Assembly: GCA_017510525.1 (NCBI GenBank)
Contig: JAFWNC010000013.1
Coordinates: 20,169-84,168 of the forward strand
Length of the DNA stretch: 64,000 nt
Origin: Clostridia bacterium
Lineage (GTDB): Bacteria; Bacillota; Clostridia; TANB77; CAG-508
Reading direction: 5' to 3'
In this document: piece by piece, positions 10,384-18,889 of the stretch
Layout of the letters: every line of letters begins with the position of its first letter
Position numbering within the stretch: position 1 is the first letter of the stretch
Position numbers and translations under genes: made by a program
The notes under the pieces: generated by a model
Told to the model about the DNA's origin: nothing
Databases searched by the model: none
The model's input: only the letters and a program-made list of their open reading frames with translations

Positions 10384-10416
10384 TATAAAGTGCCATTACA
10401 AATAATGACACTTTAT
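10384..10416 (-). terminator. Hairpin between sugar transferase and glycosyltransferase genes
   Basis: Arms ATAAAGTG-CATTA and TAATG-CACTTTAT form an imperfect 13-bp stem immediately after the sugar-transferase stop. No long U-run follows on the minus strand, so it may attenuate or stabilise the operon mRNA rather than end it. Confidence 0.4.
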
Positions 10417-10417
10417 C

Positions 10418-11191
10418 TTACATAGCCCCTTCTTTTTTTACAACATGTACAAACGTCCTATACAAAATCTTTATATCAAACCTAAACGAATGAAACTTAT
10501 GATAAGTAGTATCAATATCAAGTCTACTATCAAAAGTTGTATTTGACCTACCACTTACTTGCCAAAGTCCTGTTATACCTGGCTTGTACTTAGTAATAAC
10601 TCCATAATAAACGCCCATATCTTCCTTCTCATGAGGTAAATATGGTCTAGGTCCAACCAATGTCATCTCACCTGTTAATAAATGAATGAGTTGTGGCATC
10701 TCATCAAGTGACGTCTTTCTTAAAAAACTTCCTATCTTTGTTATTCTAGGATCATCTTTCAATTTCTTATACTTCTTATATTCAGCTCTAGCTTCAGGAT
10801 TTTCCTTTAAATAACTCCTAAGTCTTTCTTCTGCACCAACAACCATACTCCTATATTTAATCATTTTAAAAATCTTTCCGTCTTTTCCAATTCTTTCTTG
10901 AACAAAAAATATAGGGCCATCTTCTTTGCAAATCTTGTTAGCAATATATATTATAATAGTTAAAGGAATTAATATGATAATTCCAACTATTCCAGCAATA
11001 ATGTCTAATATTCTTTTTGCAGTTTTAGATATGTAAAATACAAAGCCTTTTTCCTCCTTCTCACATGAAAGAGCATAAACTTCTTCTTTAACAGGAACAA
11101 CAGGCTTTTCTCTTAAAGCCTTTGCTTCGTTGAAATCTACAATATTATCCAAAACCTGAACATCATCCATAACCATTTCACTAGATTTCAT
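10418..11191 (-). CDS. Initiating undecaprenyl-phosphate sugar phosphotransferase
   Basis: This 257-residue member of the bacterial sugar transferase family (PF02397) transfers sugar-1-phosphate from a nucleotide sugar to undecaprenyl phosphate, starting each repeat unit. The family order is visible: a membrane segment (residues about 64-86), KYRSMVVGAEERL, KTSLDEMPQL, LVGPRPYLP and KPGITGLWQVSGRSN. There is only one N-terminal membrane segment, so this is the short form without the CoA-binding-like domain. A strong GGGGGAA ribosome site precedes ATG 11191, and the gene has its own promoter at 11252-11280. Confidence 0.93.
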   Translation of the reverse strand: MKSSEMVMDDVQVLDNIVDFNEAKALREKPVVPVKEEVYALSCEKEEKGFVFYISKTAKRILDIIAGIVGIIILIPLTIIIYIANKICKEDGPIFFVQERIGKDGKIFKMIKYRSMVVGAEERLRSYLKENPEARAEYKKYKKLKDDPRITKIGSFLRKTSLDEMPQLIHLLTGEMTLVGPRPYLPHEKEDMGVYYGVITKYKPGITGLWQVSGRSNTTFDSRLDIDTTYHKFHSFRFDIKILYRTFVHVVKKEGAM

Positions 11192-11251
11192 TTAAATTCC
11201 CCCAAAAAACAACTATTTTTTATGAAACTTATTCCCTCACACAGTCAATTC

Positions 11252-11280
11252 AGTATATCATATTAGTATTTTCATTGCAA
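11252..11280 (-). promoter_or_regulatory. Sigma-A-type promoter for the glycan-assembly operon
   Basis: TTGCAA (11275-11280), a 17-base spacer and TATACT (11252-11257) read on the minus strand. It lies 61 bases before the sugar-transferase start. Confidence 0.65.
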
Positions 11281-11344
11281 GTCAAAAACTGACATTTTTC
11301 GCGTTTTTTCGCTGGTATTTTATGGTAAAATAATCATTCGCAGT

Positions 11345-11376
11345 CTATGGAGAACTTTAGTTCTCCGCTACGAAAC
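11345..11376. repeat. Palindromic GC-rich repeat, GGAGAAC type
   Basis: GGAGAACT-TTAG-TTCTCC followed by GCTACGA is a copy of the dispersed palindrome family. Close copies lie at 36803-36826 and 56311-56340. The remaining bases of the 11192-11443 gap hold the promoter above and no gene. Confidence 0.6.
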
Positions 11377-11443
11377 TAACTCAATATAGTTTGTATCATC
11401 ATTACAGCAAAAAATACCACATTTTCAAAAGAAGATGTGCTAA

Positions 11444-12197
11444 TTATTTATATTTTCCAAATATCATTTTTCTAATTTCTTCACAATCTTCAATTTCTAT
11501 TTTTTCATTCTTTAGTACTTTTTCTTGATTTCCATTTGACAAAACCTCAAAATAATTATCATCAATTATCCTTTTAATTTTCTCAATTGAATATCTTATT
11601 CTAATATATCCTCCAGGTCTATGAACATCAGACCCTAGAAAATCTACTAATCTATGATTCAATAATAATTTCAATATTTCTTCAGACTCTTTTCCATATT
11701 TACCACTAATACTTTCGTAATTACATTGAATATAAATCCCCCTACGATGCCATTCTTCAACAATCTTAGGATTTTCCCTAACAATATCATATCTCTCAGG
11801 ATGAGCAATAATAGGATAAAATCCATTTCGTCTTAAATTATCTATCATCCTATCAAAAAAAGAAATATTATTAGCAAAAGGAATTTCAAAAAGAACATAT
11901 CTTGACCCAGCCAAAGTAGAAGCTTTTTTCTCATTAAGTAATTTAACAATATCAAGACTACAAAAAACTTCACTTCCGACCTTTATATCAATGTTCTCAA
12001 ATACCTTGTTTAGTTCATTAATTTTTTCAGTCCTCTCTTCTTCGCTTGCCTCAAAAATTGTTTCATAATAATGGGAGGTTGAAATAATAGTTCTAAAACC
12101 GAACCTCTTCAGCTTCTTTTAAAATTTCAAGTGATTCTTCTAAAGCTCTAGGTCCATCGTCAGTATCTGGTAAGATATGTGAATGAATATCAATCAT
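11444..12197 (-). CDS. cpsB: CpsB/YwqE tyrosine-protein phosphatase read through a CGG +1 shift
   Basis: This PHP-fold, metal-dependent phosphotyrosine phosphatase reverses CpsD autophosphorylation. The first frame from ATG 12197 gives the metal motif DIHSHILPDTDDG and ends after KEAEEV at CGG TTT TAG. Omitting the C at 12101 gives EVGFRTIISTSHYY and continues through AHPERYDI and GSDVHRPGG to the end, 250 residues in all, which is the usual family length. The ATG overlaps the cpsD stop (TAATG). Half of the metal ligands are on each side of the shift, so neither piece alone could work. Confidence 0.92.
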
Positions 12198-13069
12198 TAT
12201 TTTCTCCTTCTTTTCTTATCCCTTTTATAACTACGAGGTACATTTCTCAAAGAACTTTTATTATCATTTGTAGAATCATTAAAAAAATCGAATTTTTCCT
12301 TTTTTGACTTTACTTTTTCTAAAGCATTATATCCATACCCGTAACCATACCCATAACCATAACCATAAACACTTTCCTTCTCTGGAATTTTATTTAAAAC
12401 AACCCCAGCAATTTTTCCTCCAACTTTTTCAATGTCTTCTTTAACCTGTTTAAGATTATTCATCTTTGTTCTGTTATATTCAGCAACAATAACAGTAGAA
12501 TTCACTATTCTAGATAGAATAATAGCATCAGTAACCAAAACTGAAGGCGTTCCATCAAAAATAACAACATCAGCAAATTCTTCTAATTGATTTAACAACA
12601 ACTCCATTCTGTCAGACATAATAAGTTCTGAAGGATTAGGAGGAATTTCGCCAGTTGTAATAACAAATAAGTTGTCGACCTCGGTAGGTTGAACAACAGC
12701 CTTTAAATCATTTTCATTAATCTCATTTATATCTTCAACATTTCTATATCCATCATTATCATTATTACTATCTAAATTAACTCCAGATAAAAAATTAGAC
12801 AATCCAGGAGTCATAGGCAAATCAAACAATAAATGAAGAGTTCCTTTTCTCATATCTCCATCTATCAAAACAGTTTTTTTACCAGTTTGAGCAAACGCAA
12901 CAGCCAAATTTGAGGAAACCCAGCTCTTTCCTTCAGTTGGAAGAGTACTAGTAACCAAAACAGACTGTAAACCTTTACTAGGTCTCATAAACTGTAAATT
13001 TGTTCTCAACGTTTTTATCGATTCAGATAAAGGTGATTTCGAATCCACGTTTGTAACAATGTTTTTCAT
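12197..13069 (-). CDS. cpsD: CpsD-type bacterial tyrosine kinase
   Basis: This cytoplasmic BY-kinase pairs with the membrane protein CpsC to control capsule chain length. It has a Walker A motif (LPTEGKSWVSSNLA), Walker A' (VLIDGDMRKG) and Walker B (VVIFDGTPS). The third motif lacks the usual DTPP sequence. Near the C-terminus, alternating Tyr-Gly (six YG pairs, residues about 240-253) is the tyrosine cluster expected to be autophosphorylated, followed by a Lys/Arg-rich tail. It is 290 residues long and abuts cpsC (shared base). Confidence 0.93.
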   Translation of the reverse strand: MKNIVTNVDSKSPLSESIKTLRTNLQFMRPSKGLQSVLVTSTLPTEGKSWVSSNLAVAFAQTGKKTVLIDGDMRKGTLHLLFDLPMTPGLSNFLSGVNLDSNNDNDGYRNVEDINEINENDLKAVVQPTEVDNLFVITTGEIPPNPSELIMSDRMELLLNQLEEFADVVIFDGTPSVLVTDAIILSRIVNSTVIVAEYNRTKMNNLKQVKEDIEKVGGKIAGVVLNKIPEKESVYGYGYGYGYGYGYNALEKVKSKKEKFDFFNDSTNDNKSSLRNVPRSYKRDKKRRRK

Positions 13070-13788
13070 TATTTTTTAGAACCTCCTTTTTTATTCGAAT
13101 CATACTTTGCAAGAGAAACCAAAACAGGAATACCTGTAAGTTTCTCAATATCATCTTTATTCTTAGTAGTATTATCAAACATATTTCTAATTAAAATATA
13201 TCCACAAGCTAAGATAAATCCAACAGCACCAAAAATAGCAGTATATTTAACCGGTTTAATATTAGCTGGTTTATCTGGAATCTCAGCAACATCTAATATA
13301 TAAACATTGTTAATTTTATACATTTCTGTGATTTTTTCAGAAAATACATTAGCAATCTCATTTGCTATTTTAGCCGCATATTCTGGATTCTCATTTGTAA
13401 CACTAATTTCAATTACCTCTGTTTCTTCTTTAGAAGTAACAACAATATTTTTTCTTAATTCTCCTTCAGTAATATCAAGTGTAGGTAAATTCTTTATAAC
13501 TTGACGAAGGATATTACTACTCTTAATAATTTCGCTATATGTAGTAACTAATTTCTGGTTTAAAGTTACATCTGTTTGAGTTATTGAATCAGTAACAATA
13601 CCACCTGCCTCAACTGAAGTTTCCTGTGTTTTAGTTAAAACCAAAGTAGTAGAAGCCTTATACTTTGGAGTCATAATATATAAAGAAAAGGCAGCACCAA
13701 TAATAGCAAATAATAAAACTATTATAATAATCATCACTCTCTTTTCAAAAAACATTTTTAAAACTTCTTTTAAATCAAGTTCTTCCAT
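13069..13788 (-). CDS. cpsC: CpsC/Wzz-type chain-length regulator and kinase activator
   Basis: The 239-residue polysaccharide co-polymerase has two membrane segments (residues about 16-37 and 180-201) that flank an extracytoplasmic Wzz domain with YKASTTLVLT. The second segment is preceded by the usual proline-rich DKPANIKPVKY. The short cytoplasmic tail contacts and activates CpsD. GGGAGG precedes ATG 13788. The gene order CpsC-CpsD-CpsB is the usual Gram-positive module, encoded here in consecutive, overlapping frames. Confidence 0.93.
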   Translation of the reverse strand: MEELDLKEVLKMFFEKRVMIIIIVLLFAIIGAAFSLYIMTPKYKASTTLVLTKTQETSVEAGGIVTDSITQTDVTLNQKLVTTYSEIIKSSNILRQVIKNLPTLDITEGELRKNIVVTSKEETEVIEISVTNENPEYAAKIANEIANVFSEKITEMYKINNVYILDVAEIPDKPANIKPVKYTAIFGAVGFILACGYILIRNMFDNTTKNKDDIEKLTGIPVLVSLAKYDSNKKGGSKK

Positions 13789-13800
13789 TTTTTTCCTCCC

Positions 13801-14658
13801 TTATTTCTTCTCATCTTCATCTTTTGTTATAAAAACTAAATTACTCAAAACAATAGTTATTAAGCTAACAGTAATTAATATTGTTCCAATTTTTGAAATA
13901 CTATTTATTAAATCTTGTAAAACATCTCTCAAAACTATTGAAAATGAAGTATTTAGAATTGTAATATAACCAATTTTGATTTTAGTTGTTATATATAGAG
14001 TAACAACTTTTATAATTATACCATTTGCAAAAACAAATGTCATCACTTCTGACAAATTTTTTTTGAAATTTTTAATATTAATAAAAGCAATTCCTATTAC
14101 ACCTACAGCAAAGCCAATTATACATCCAATCTTTACAAAATTAATCAAATCAATTTTAGATGTAACCTTCTTTGCATACCTATAATACTTTGAATATATA
14201 ATACTATTCTCATATTCTTCAACAATTTTATTTTCAAATTCATCAAGAGCATCTTTGTTTTCAGAAACCAGATTTTCTTCAGCTAAAAAAGATTCAATAT
14301 TACTATTTAATTTACTCTTAATACTCTCTGTTTCAATCTCTACTTCCTTCTCTTCGCCACTATAAACATTCTCAATAACTTTTATAGTATCATCTTTAAC
14401 TTTTTCCGAAGTCAATATATCATTAAAAACTTTTTCATCTAATCCTGAAGGCCCAATATAACCCTTCAAATCATTAATAATATTAGAATACAAATTATTA
14501 TAATAATTATCTTCTTCCATCATATTAATAACATAATCTTTATTTAAAACAGTATTCTGAATCTGACTAATAGCAATAAAACCTAATAAAGAAACCGTCA
14601 TCAAAATACCTAATATTAATTTCAAAACAAACTTAAAAACACTCATTAAACTATCCAC
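13801..14658 (-). CDS. Uncharacterised multi-pass membrane protein
   Basis: I do not recognise a family with confidence. The 285-residue protein has an N-terminal membrane segment (residues about 8-30), an acidic extracytoplasmic domain of about 140 residues, and three further hydrophobic segments (about 175-195, 205-222 and 252-276) before a charged tail. This layout recalls small membrane-anchored sensors or capsule accessory proteins. It lies one base after the sortase gene and 13 bases before cpsC, so it is probably co-transcribed with both. A role in surface assembly is inferred from position only. Confidence 0.7.
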   Translation of the reverse strand: MDSLMSVFKFVLKLILGILMTVSLLGFIAISQIQNTVLNKDYVINMMEEDNYYNNLYSNIINDLKGYIGPSGLDEKVFNDILTSEKVKDDTIKVIENVYSGEEKEVEIETESIKSKLNSNIESFLAEENLVSENKDALDEFENKIVEEYENSIIYSKYYRYAKKVTSKIDLINFVKIGCIIGFAVGVIGIAFINIKNFKKNLSEVMTFVFANGIIIKVVTLYITTKIKIGYITILNTSFSIVLRDVLQDLINSISKIGTILITVSLITIVLSNLVFITKDEDEKK

Positions 14659-15276
14659 CTATTTAACCAACTTTGAATAAACAACATATCTCTGAGTTGT
14701 ATAACCAATATTATTAAAAGGATAACAGGTATAAACCATCAAAATCTCTTCATCTCTTTGAATTGGCAACATATCTGCTTGATCCTCATCAATCAACTTC
14801 AAATCATAAATCTCATAATTAAATTCGCCATATGTAGTCGTAACCTTGATCATATCGCCAACTTGCAATTCAGAAAAACGTCTAAAAACATTTTTAGAAT
14901 TATGGCCCATATAAATTATAGAACCACCTTCACCAGGAAAATAACTACCACTATCATGACCAACACCATCTTTTAAAATCTCCAAAGTACTACCAAAGTA
15001 AACAGGAAGATTGGCATCAATTTTCTCTATCTCAATATCTGCATATTTAGCTCCATACTCCGGATAACTCTTAAGTCCATATTGCTGATCATAAACAATC
15101 TCAGTCATCTTTTTATCACTTAAATCCAAAGTAAAATAATTAAGCAAAGTTACAGCCTCATCAATCTTTTGCCCAAAGGCTAATCTAACTCCACCAATTA
15201 TTATTAATATAACTAAAAAAGCAACTATAAGATTAATTATAGTTGCTTTTAATGTTTTACTTATTCTATTTTGCAC
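14659..15276 (-). CDS. Sortase (class D-like transpeptidase)
   Basis: The 205-residue membrane-anchored transpeptidase cleaves a sorting signal and joins the substrate to the cell envelope. An N-terminal membrane segment (residues about 10-32) precedes the sortase beta-barrel. The catalytic His is in YMGHNSKN, the Cys in VYTCYPF and the Arg in TQRYVV, all in the family order. The size and the TCYPF form fit class D or a related small sortase. The start overlaps the end of the putative substrate gene by 11 bases, which suggests a dedicated pair. Confidence 0.92.
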   Translation of the reverse strand: MQNRISKTLKATIINLIVAFLVILIIIGGVRLAFGQKIDEAVTLLNYFTLDLSDKKMTEIVYDQQYGLKSYPEYGAKYADIEIEKIDANLPVYFGSTLEILKDGVGHDSGSYFPGEGGSIIYMGHNSKNVFRRFSELQVGDMIKVTTTYGEFNYEIYDLKLIDEDQADMLPIQRDEEILMVYTCYPFNNIGYTTQRYVVYSKLVK

Positions 15277-15808
15277 TTCTTGCTCTTTTTCCTACATATA
15301 AAGCACCTGTAGCAAGGGCAACAATTGCTACTAAAGAAATAGCTAATACATTTTTATTAGTAGTTTCTTCATCATTACCAGTATAAACTAATATTTGATT
15401 ATTCTTTAAAAATGCTGTTTCAATTAATTTTCCATCTTTATAGATTTCACATGTATCACCTTTAAATACAAGATTCAAATCTAAAATAGCAGCAGCTTCA
15501 TTAGCTATACTTCTTAATTTATCTTTATCTTCTTTAGATAAATCTTTAATTACTGTTTTACCAGAATTATCTATTACAGCTTTTGCAGCATCAACTTTAG
15601 CTTTTAATTGATCTCCTTGCTCTTCTGTAATAGGATATTGTTTAAAATGTCTTTCAATTCTAACTAGATCAGATTCTGTTATATATGAACCACCTTGTGT
15701 TTTTACATAATTAATAGCATCTTCAGCACTTGCAGCTTTGACCATTGTAGACATAGCTAAAATAACTACAACAAATAATGCACTTACTAATATTTTTTTC
15801 ATATTCAA
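15266..15808 (-). CDS. Secreted protein, probable sortase substrate
   Basis: The 180-residue protein has a signal peptide (MKKILVSALFVVVILAMSTM, then VKA-A) and a C-terminal membrane segment (residues about 153-173) ending in the basic GKRARSAK, the layout of a sortase substrate. No canonical LPxTG is present; VYTGNDEETTNKN lies where it should be. The middle is a lysine- and aspartate-rich helical domain that I cannot assign. The next gene is a sortase, overlapping by 11 bases. The substrate role is inferred from this architecture and context. Confidence 0.75.
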   Translation of the reverse strand: MNMKKILVSALFVVVILAMSTMVKAASAEDAINYVKTQGGSYITESDLVRIERHFKQYPITEEQGDQLKAKVDAAKAVIDNSGKTVIKDLSKEDKDKLRSIANEAAAILDLNLVFKGDTCEIYKDGKLIETAFLKNNQILVYTGNDEETTNKNVLAISLVAIVALATGALYVGKRARSAK

Positions 15809-15845
15809 ATATCTCCCTTCGTACCGTTAAATATTTACAAAACAT

Positions 15846-15874
15846 ATTGTAACATTAACAAAAATCAAAATCAA
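15846..15874 (-). promoter_or_regulatory. Promoter for the secreted-protein/sortase/cpsCDB operon
   Basis: TTGATT (15869-15874), a 17-base spacer and TACAAT (15846-15851) on the minus strand, 38 bases before the start at 15808. The -35 box overlaps the stop of the VanZ gene as extended by the +1 shifts. Confidence 0.55.
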
Positions 15875-16499
15875 TACTTTTTCAATAATTTTTTCAAGAA
15901 AATGTTTACAATTATTCCGAACCGTTGCGCCGGAACATATCTATTGCAATATCCCTAATTTCAGCGCTTCTTGCTGAAACAAAATACTGATGAATTTCAT
16001 CACTAATAGCATATAAACAAACACAAACAATTGATATTGCAATACATTTTTTCTTGTTAGTTGAAAAAATACTAATCAAATTAAAAAACAAAATTCCACC
16101 AACGAAATATAAACTAAAATGTGCCCCTTTACGAACATTATAACTTACTTTATTTTTTATATCTTTGTATTCCTTTGTATTTTCTCTTTTAACAACATCC
16201 GTAGAGGTCGGCGTCCCCGACGACCCGTCTGTATTAACACTCACATTACCCGTAGGGGTCGGCGTCCCCGACGACCCATTTGTATTAACATTTTCATTTT
16301 CCGTAGGGGCGACTAGTAGTCGCCCGTCTCCAACGGCATTCTCCTCGTCATCATCCTTAAACCTGTAGACAACATTATCTACAATCCAAACCGTAATTTT
16401 ATCACTAGTACCCTTTGACTCTACACCATCCTCATTCGAAAAATGAAAAACAGTAATCATCCATATTATAATAAGTATACCCAAAACAAATTTCTTCAT
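15871..16499 (-). CDS. VanZ-like membrane protein with two CGG +1 shifts
   Basis: The N-terminal HFSNEDGVESKGTS and the RKGAHFSLYFVGGILFFNL segment are VanZ-family signatures (small integral membrane proteins, function uncertain). Read normally, the frame ends after DMFRRNGSE. Skipping C at 15932 and C at 15919 gives DIAIDMFGATVGIIVNIFLK, the standard last membrane helix, and a stop at 15871; the span minus two bases is exactly 209 codons. Between residues about 60 and 115 is a Gly/Ser/Thr/Pro-rich loop encoded by three copies of the genome's GC-rich palindromic repeat. ATG 16499 is preferred. Confidence 0.88.
16200..16328. repeat. Three GC-rich palindromic repeats inside the VanZ gene
   Basis: Copies starting GTAGAGGTCGGCG, GTAGGGGTCGGCG and GTAGGGGCGACTAG sit about 50 bases apart. 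The first two are near-identical. They resemble the intergenic palindrome family, but here they are in frame and encode a GSSGTPTPT-like linker. Confidence 0.75.
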
Positions 16500-16504
16500 T
16501 ACAA

Positions 16505-17230
16505 CTATTCTTCCCAATTATGATATACATCAGAAACATCATCCAAATCATCTAATTTCTCCAAGAATTTTTCCATTCTCTCTGAATCCTTCTCGTCAAG
16601 TTTAACATAAGTATTAGGAACCATTTGAACCTCAGCTTCCAAGAAAGTTAAACCATTTTTTTCTAATTCTTCTCTAACATCTGAAAAAGTTTCAGGTAAA
16701 GTAGTAATTTCATAAACCTCATCCTCAGCTGAAAAATCTTCAGCACCGGCCTCTATAGCTAAAAGCATTAAATCATCTTCACCAAGCTCAGTAGAAGATT
16801 TTTCAATTACAATAACACCCTTTTTCTCAAACATATAAGAAACACAACCAGTAGTACCTAAATTTCCTCCTGCTTTATCAAAAACATGTCTAACATCAGC
16901 AGCAGTTCTATTTTTATTATCAGTAGAAGCATTAACAATAACAGCAACACCGCTTGGTCCATAACCTTCATAAGTTATCTCTTCATAGTTAGCCTCATTT
17001 CCAGCACCAGAAGCCTTCTTAATAGCATTATTAATAGTATCATTAGGCATATTAGCAGCCTTACACTTAGCAATAACATCCTTTAATTTTGAATTACCAG
17101 CAGGATCAGGTCCACCTTGCTTAACAGCAATTAATAACTCTCTTCCTAATTTAGTAAAAACCTTTCCCCTAGCAGCATCAGCCTTACCCTTTTTTGCAGC
17201 AATATTATGCCATTTACTATGTCCAGACAT
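16505..17230 (-). CDS. yebC: YebC/PmpR-family protein
   Basis: The 241-residue protein starts [20 protein letters not shown], the family's defining N-terminus, and carries TIGR01033-type sequence throughout ([25 protein letters not shown]). Relatives act as transcription regulators or help ribosomes translate proline stretches. The frame continues upstream to 17284, but AAGGAGG lies directly before ATG 17230. The VanZ gene starts six bases after its stop. No CGG codon is present. Confidence 0.96.
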   Translation of the reverse strand: MSGHSKWHNIAAKKGKADAARGKVFTKLGRELLIAVKQGGPDPAGNSKLKDVIAKCKAANMPNDTINNAIKKASGAGNEANYEEITYEGYGPSGVAVIVNASTDNKNRTAADVRHVFDKAGGNLGTTGCVSYMFEKKGVIVIEKSSTELGEDDLMLLAIEAGAEDFSAEDEVYEITTLPETFSDVREELEKNGLTFLEAEVQMVPNTYVKLDEKDSERMEKFLEKLDDLDDVSDVYHNWEE

Positions 17231-17313
17231 TTTAAATTCCTCCTTTAAAAATACAACTTTAAAAATCTTAAAACATTTTACCATAAAAAAAATAATTTGT
17301 ATAGCATTTTACG

Positions 17314-17345
17314 TAAAAAAACGAGCCGAAAGGCTCGTGTAAAAA
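17314..17345 (-). terminator. Factor-independent terminator after the small anchored protein gene
   Basis: ACGAGCC-TTTC-GGCTCGT with A/T runs on both sides, between 17354 (stop side) and yebC. It could work in either direction; on the minus strand it ends the transcript from 17779. Confidence 0.8.
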
Positions 17346-17353
17346 ACATAAGA

Positions 17354-17779
17354 TTATTTCTTTTCAAAAACCATCTTTGTACCATCTTCCTCTAAAGTGA
17401 TTTTTCCATTCTTATATGTATAAGATGTTTTACTACCATTTACAATAATATTATCTTCATCAAATTCTAATTCTTCTTCTTCACCGTACATATTTAAAGA
17501 ACCAGTACCATCATCTTTTAATTTCATTGTAATTTCAAGTCCCATAGCCTTTAAAGTTGCTAAATCTTCCTTAGTATAAGTCTCATCATCTTCTGACATT
17601 TCAACAAGATCATAATCTCCAGCCATCTCAGAAATATCACTTGAAGACTTTTTATCTTTCTTTGATGAACTTCCGTTATCATCCTTAAAATGATTATAAG
17701 CAAAATAACCTCCAACACCAGCTGCAGCAACAACTATTAATACGATAATTCCTATTATCAAACCTTTTTTGTTTTTCAT
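17354..17779 (-). CDS. Small membrane-anchored protein, unknown function
   Basis: The 141-residue protein has an N-terminal membrane anchor (GLIIGIIVLIVVAAAGVGGY), a Ser/Lys-rich linker and an acidic beta-rich outer domain ending ITLEEDGTKMVFEKK. The last 80 residues read like a small lipocalin-like or DUF-type domain (GDYDLVEMSEDDETYT). There is no lipobox cysteine. Its own terminator follows directly, so it is probably monocistronic. I do not recognise a named family. Confidence 0.75.
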   Translation of the reverse strand: MKNKKGLIIGIIVLIVVAAAGVGGYFAYNHFKDDNGSSSKKDKKSSSDISEMAGDYDLVEMSEDDETYTKEDLATLKAMGLEITMKLKDDGTGSLNMYGEEEELEFDEDNIIVNGSKTSYTYKNGKITLEEDGTKMVFEKK

Positions 17780-17856
17780 TTTTAATCCTCCTAAAAAATA
17801 TTCTTAAAACATAATAACAAATATAAAAAATTAAATCAATACCAATTACAAAATTT

Positions 17857-18801
17857 TTACAAATATTTTGCAATAAAATCGTCAACCGTCTTCCAATATA
17901 ACTCAGGATTTTTAGTTGATGACTCAGTATGACCTGCTCCCTCAATTACAAGTTTTTCCTTTTCACAACTAGCAGCATCATAAACTTTATCAAGCATTTC
18001 AGCAGGAACGAAATCATCTTCATCTCCATGAATAAATAGAGTCGGTGTAACAGAATTTTTCAACTGTTTAACAGCTGAAGCATCTTTAAGACTATAACCC
18101 GCATTAGCTTTGCAACTTCTATTAGCAGCATACAAAACAGGAAAAGCTGGTAGATGATATAACTGTTTTAACTTATATTTAAACTCATCCCAAGCTGAAG
18201 TATAACCACAATCAGAAACTGCAGCAACAACATTAGTAGGCAAATCCTCTCCAGTAGTCATCATAACTGTAGAAGCCCCCATAGAAACACCAAATAAAAT
18301 TATTTCACACTCAGGATCTTCTTTAATTAAATAATCAATCCAATCAATTATATCTAATCTATCATGCCAACCCATTCCAATATAATCGCCCTCAGATTCT
18401 CCATGTCCACGTAAGTCAGGCAATAAAACATTATAACCTCTCTCATAAAACTTTTGAGCAAAAGGAGTCATATTTAATCCCTCACCCATATATCCATGAA
18501 TAGCTATAACCCAAACTTTAGATTCTTTTTCGTTTTTGATCTTATATCCATGTAACTTTAATTCACCATTTTCAGTTGAATTTATATAACAATTCTTTGA
18601 CTTCTCACTAATCCAAACCTTGTTTTTCTCCTTCTGTAGTGTTTTTTCTTCAGAATCATTTATTCCCTTAAAAGGTTTTGTAACATTTGGATCTAAAGCA
18701 ATACCGTAAAAATATTTTCCAATCTCAAAATAAATAACCGTAAAAACAATAATAATAGGAACTAATAAAACAATTAAAGTTATAATAATTTCCTTCCTCA
18801 C
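17857..18801 (-). CDS. Membrane-anchored alpha/beta hydrolase
   Basis: This serine hydrolase fold of about 314 residues has an N-terminal membrane anchor (residues about 5-25), oxyanion HGYMGEG, LRGHGESEG, nucleophile elbow GVSMGAS, acid HGDEDDFVPA and final histidine GAGHTES, all in order. It resembles the YqkD/BAAT-like extracytoplasmic hydrolases of Firmicutes, whose substrates are unknown. The frame can start with GTG at 18810, but the second GTG at 18801 has GAGAGG eight bases upstream and is preferred. The frame is intact. Confidence 0.9.
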   Translation of the reverse strand: MRKEIIITLIVLLVPIIIVFTVIYFEIGKYFYGIALDPNVTKPFKGINDSEEKTLQKEKNKVWISEKSKNCYINSTENGELKLHGYKIKNEKESKVWVIAIHGYMGEGLNMTPFAQKFYERGYNVLLPDLRGHGESEGDYIGMGWHDRLDIIDWIDYLIKEDPECEIILFGVSMGASTVMMTTGEDLPTNVVAAVSDCGYTSAWDEFKYKLKQLYHLPAFPVLYAANRSCKANAGYSLKDASAVKQLKNSVTPTLFIHGDEDDFVPAEMLDKVYDAASCEKEKLVIEGAGHTESSTKNPELYWKTVDDFIAKYL

Positions 18802-18842
18802 TCCATACACCTCTCAAAAATTCATTAATAACAAACAATACA

Positions 18843-18886
18843 TCTGTAGGGGCTTAGGTTCCATCCCCGCCCTTCTCAACGGCACA
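18843..18886. repeat. GC-rich palindromic repeat
   Basis: TGTAGGGGC-TTAGGTTCCAT-CCCCGCCC followed by TTCTCAACGGC; a member of the dispersed repeat family between the hydrolase and dapL. Confidence 0.6.
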
Positions 18887-18889
18887 ACA

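Noticed and set aside
16200..16328. CRISPR-like array
   Set aside because: Only three copies, no unique spacers of constant length, coding context, and no cas genes nearby.
16119..16368. Plus-strand ORFs rich in Arg/Pro inside the VanZ gene
   Set aside because: They are reverse readings of the palindromic repeats with no ribosome site; the minus strand encodes the recognised family.
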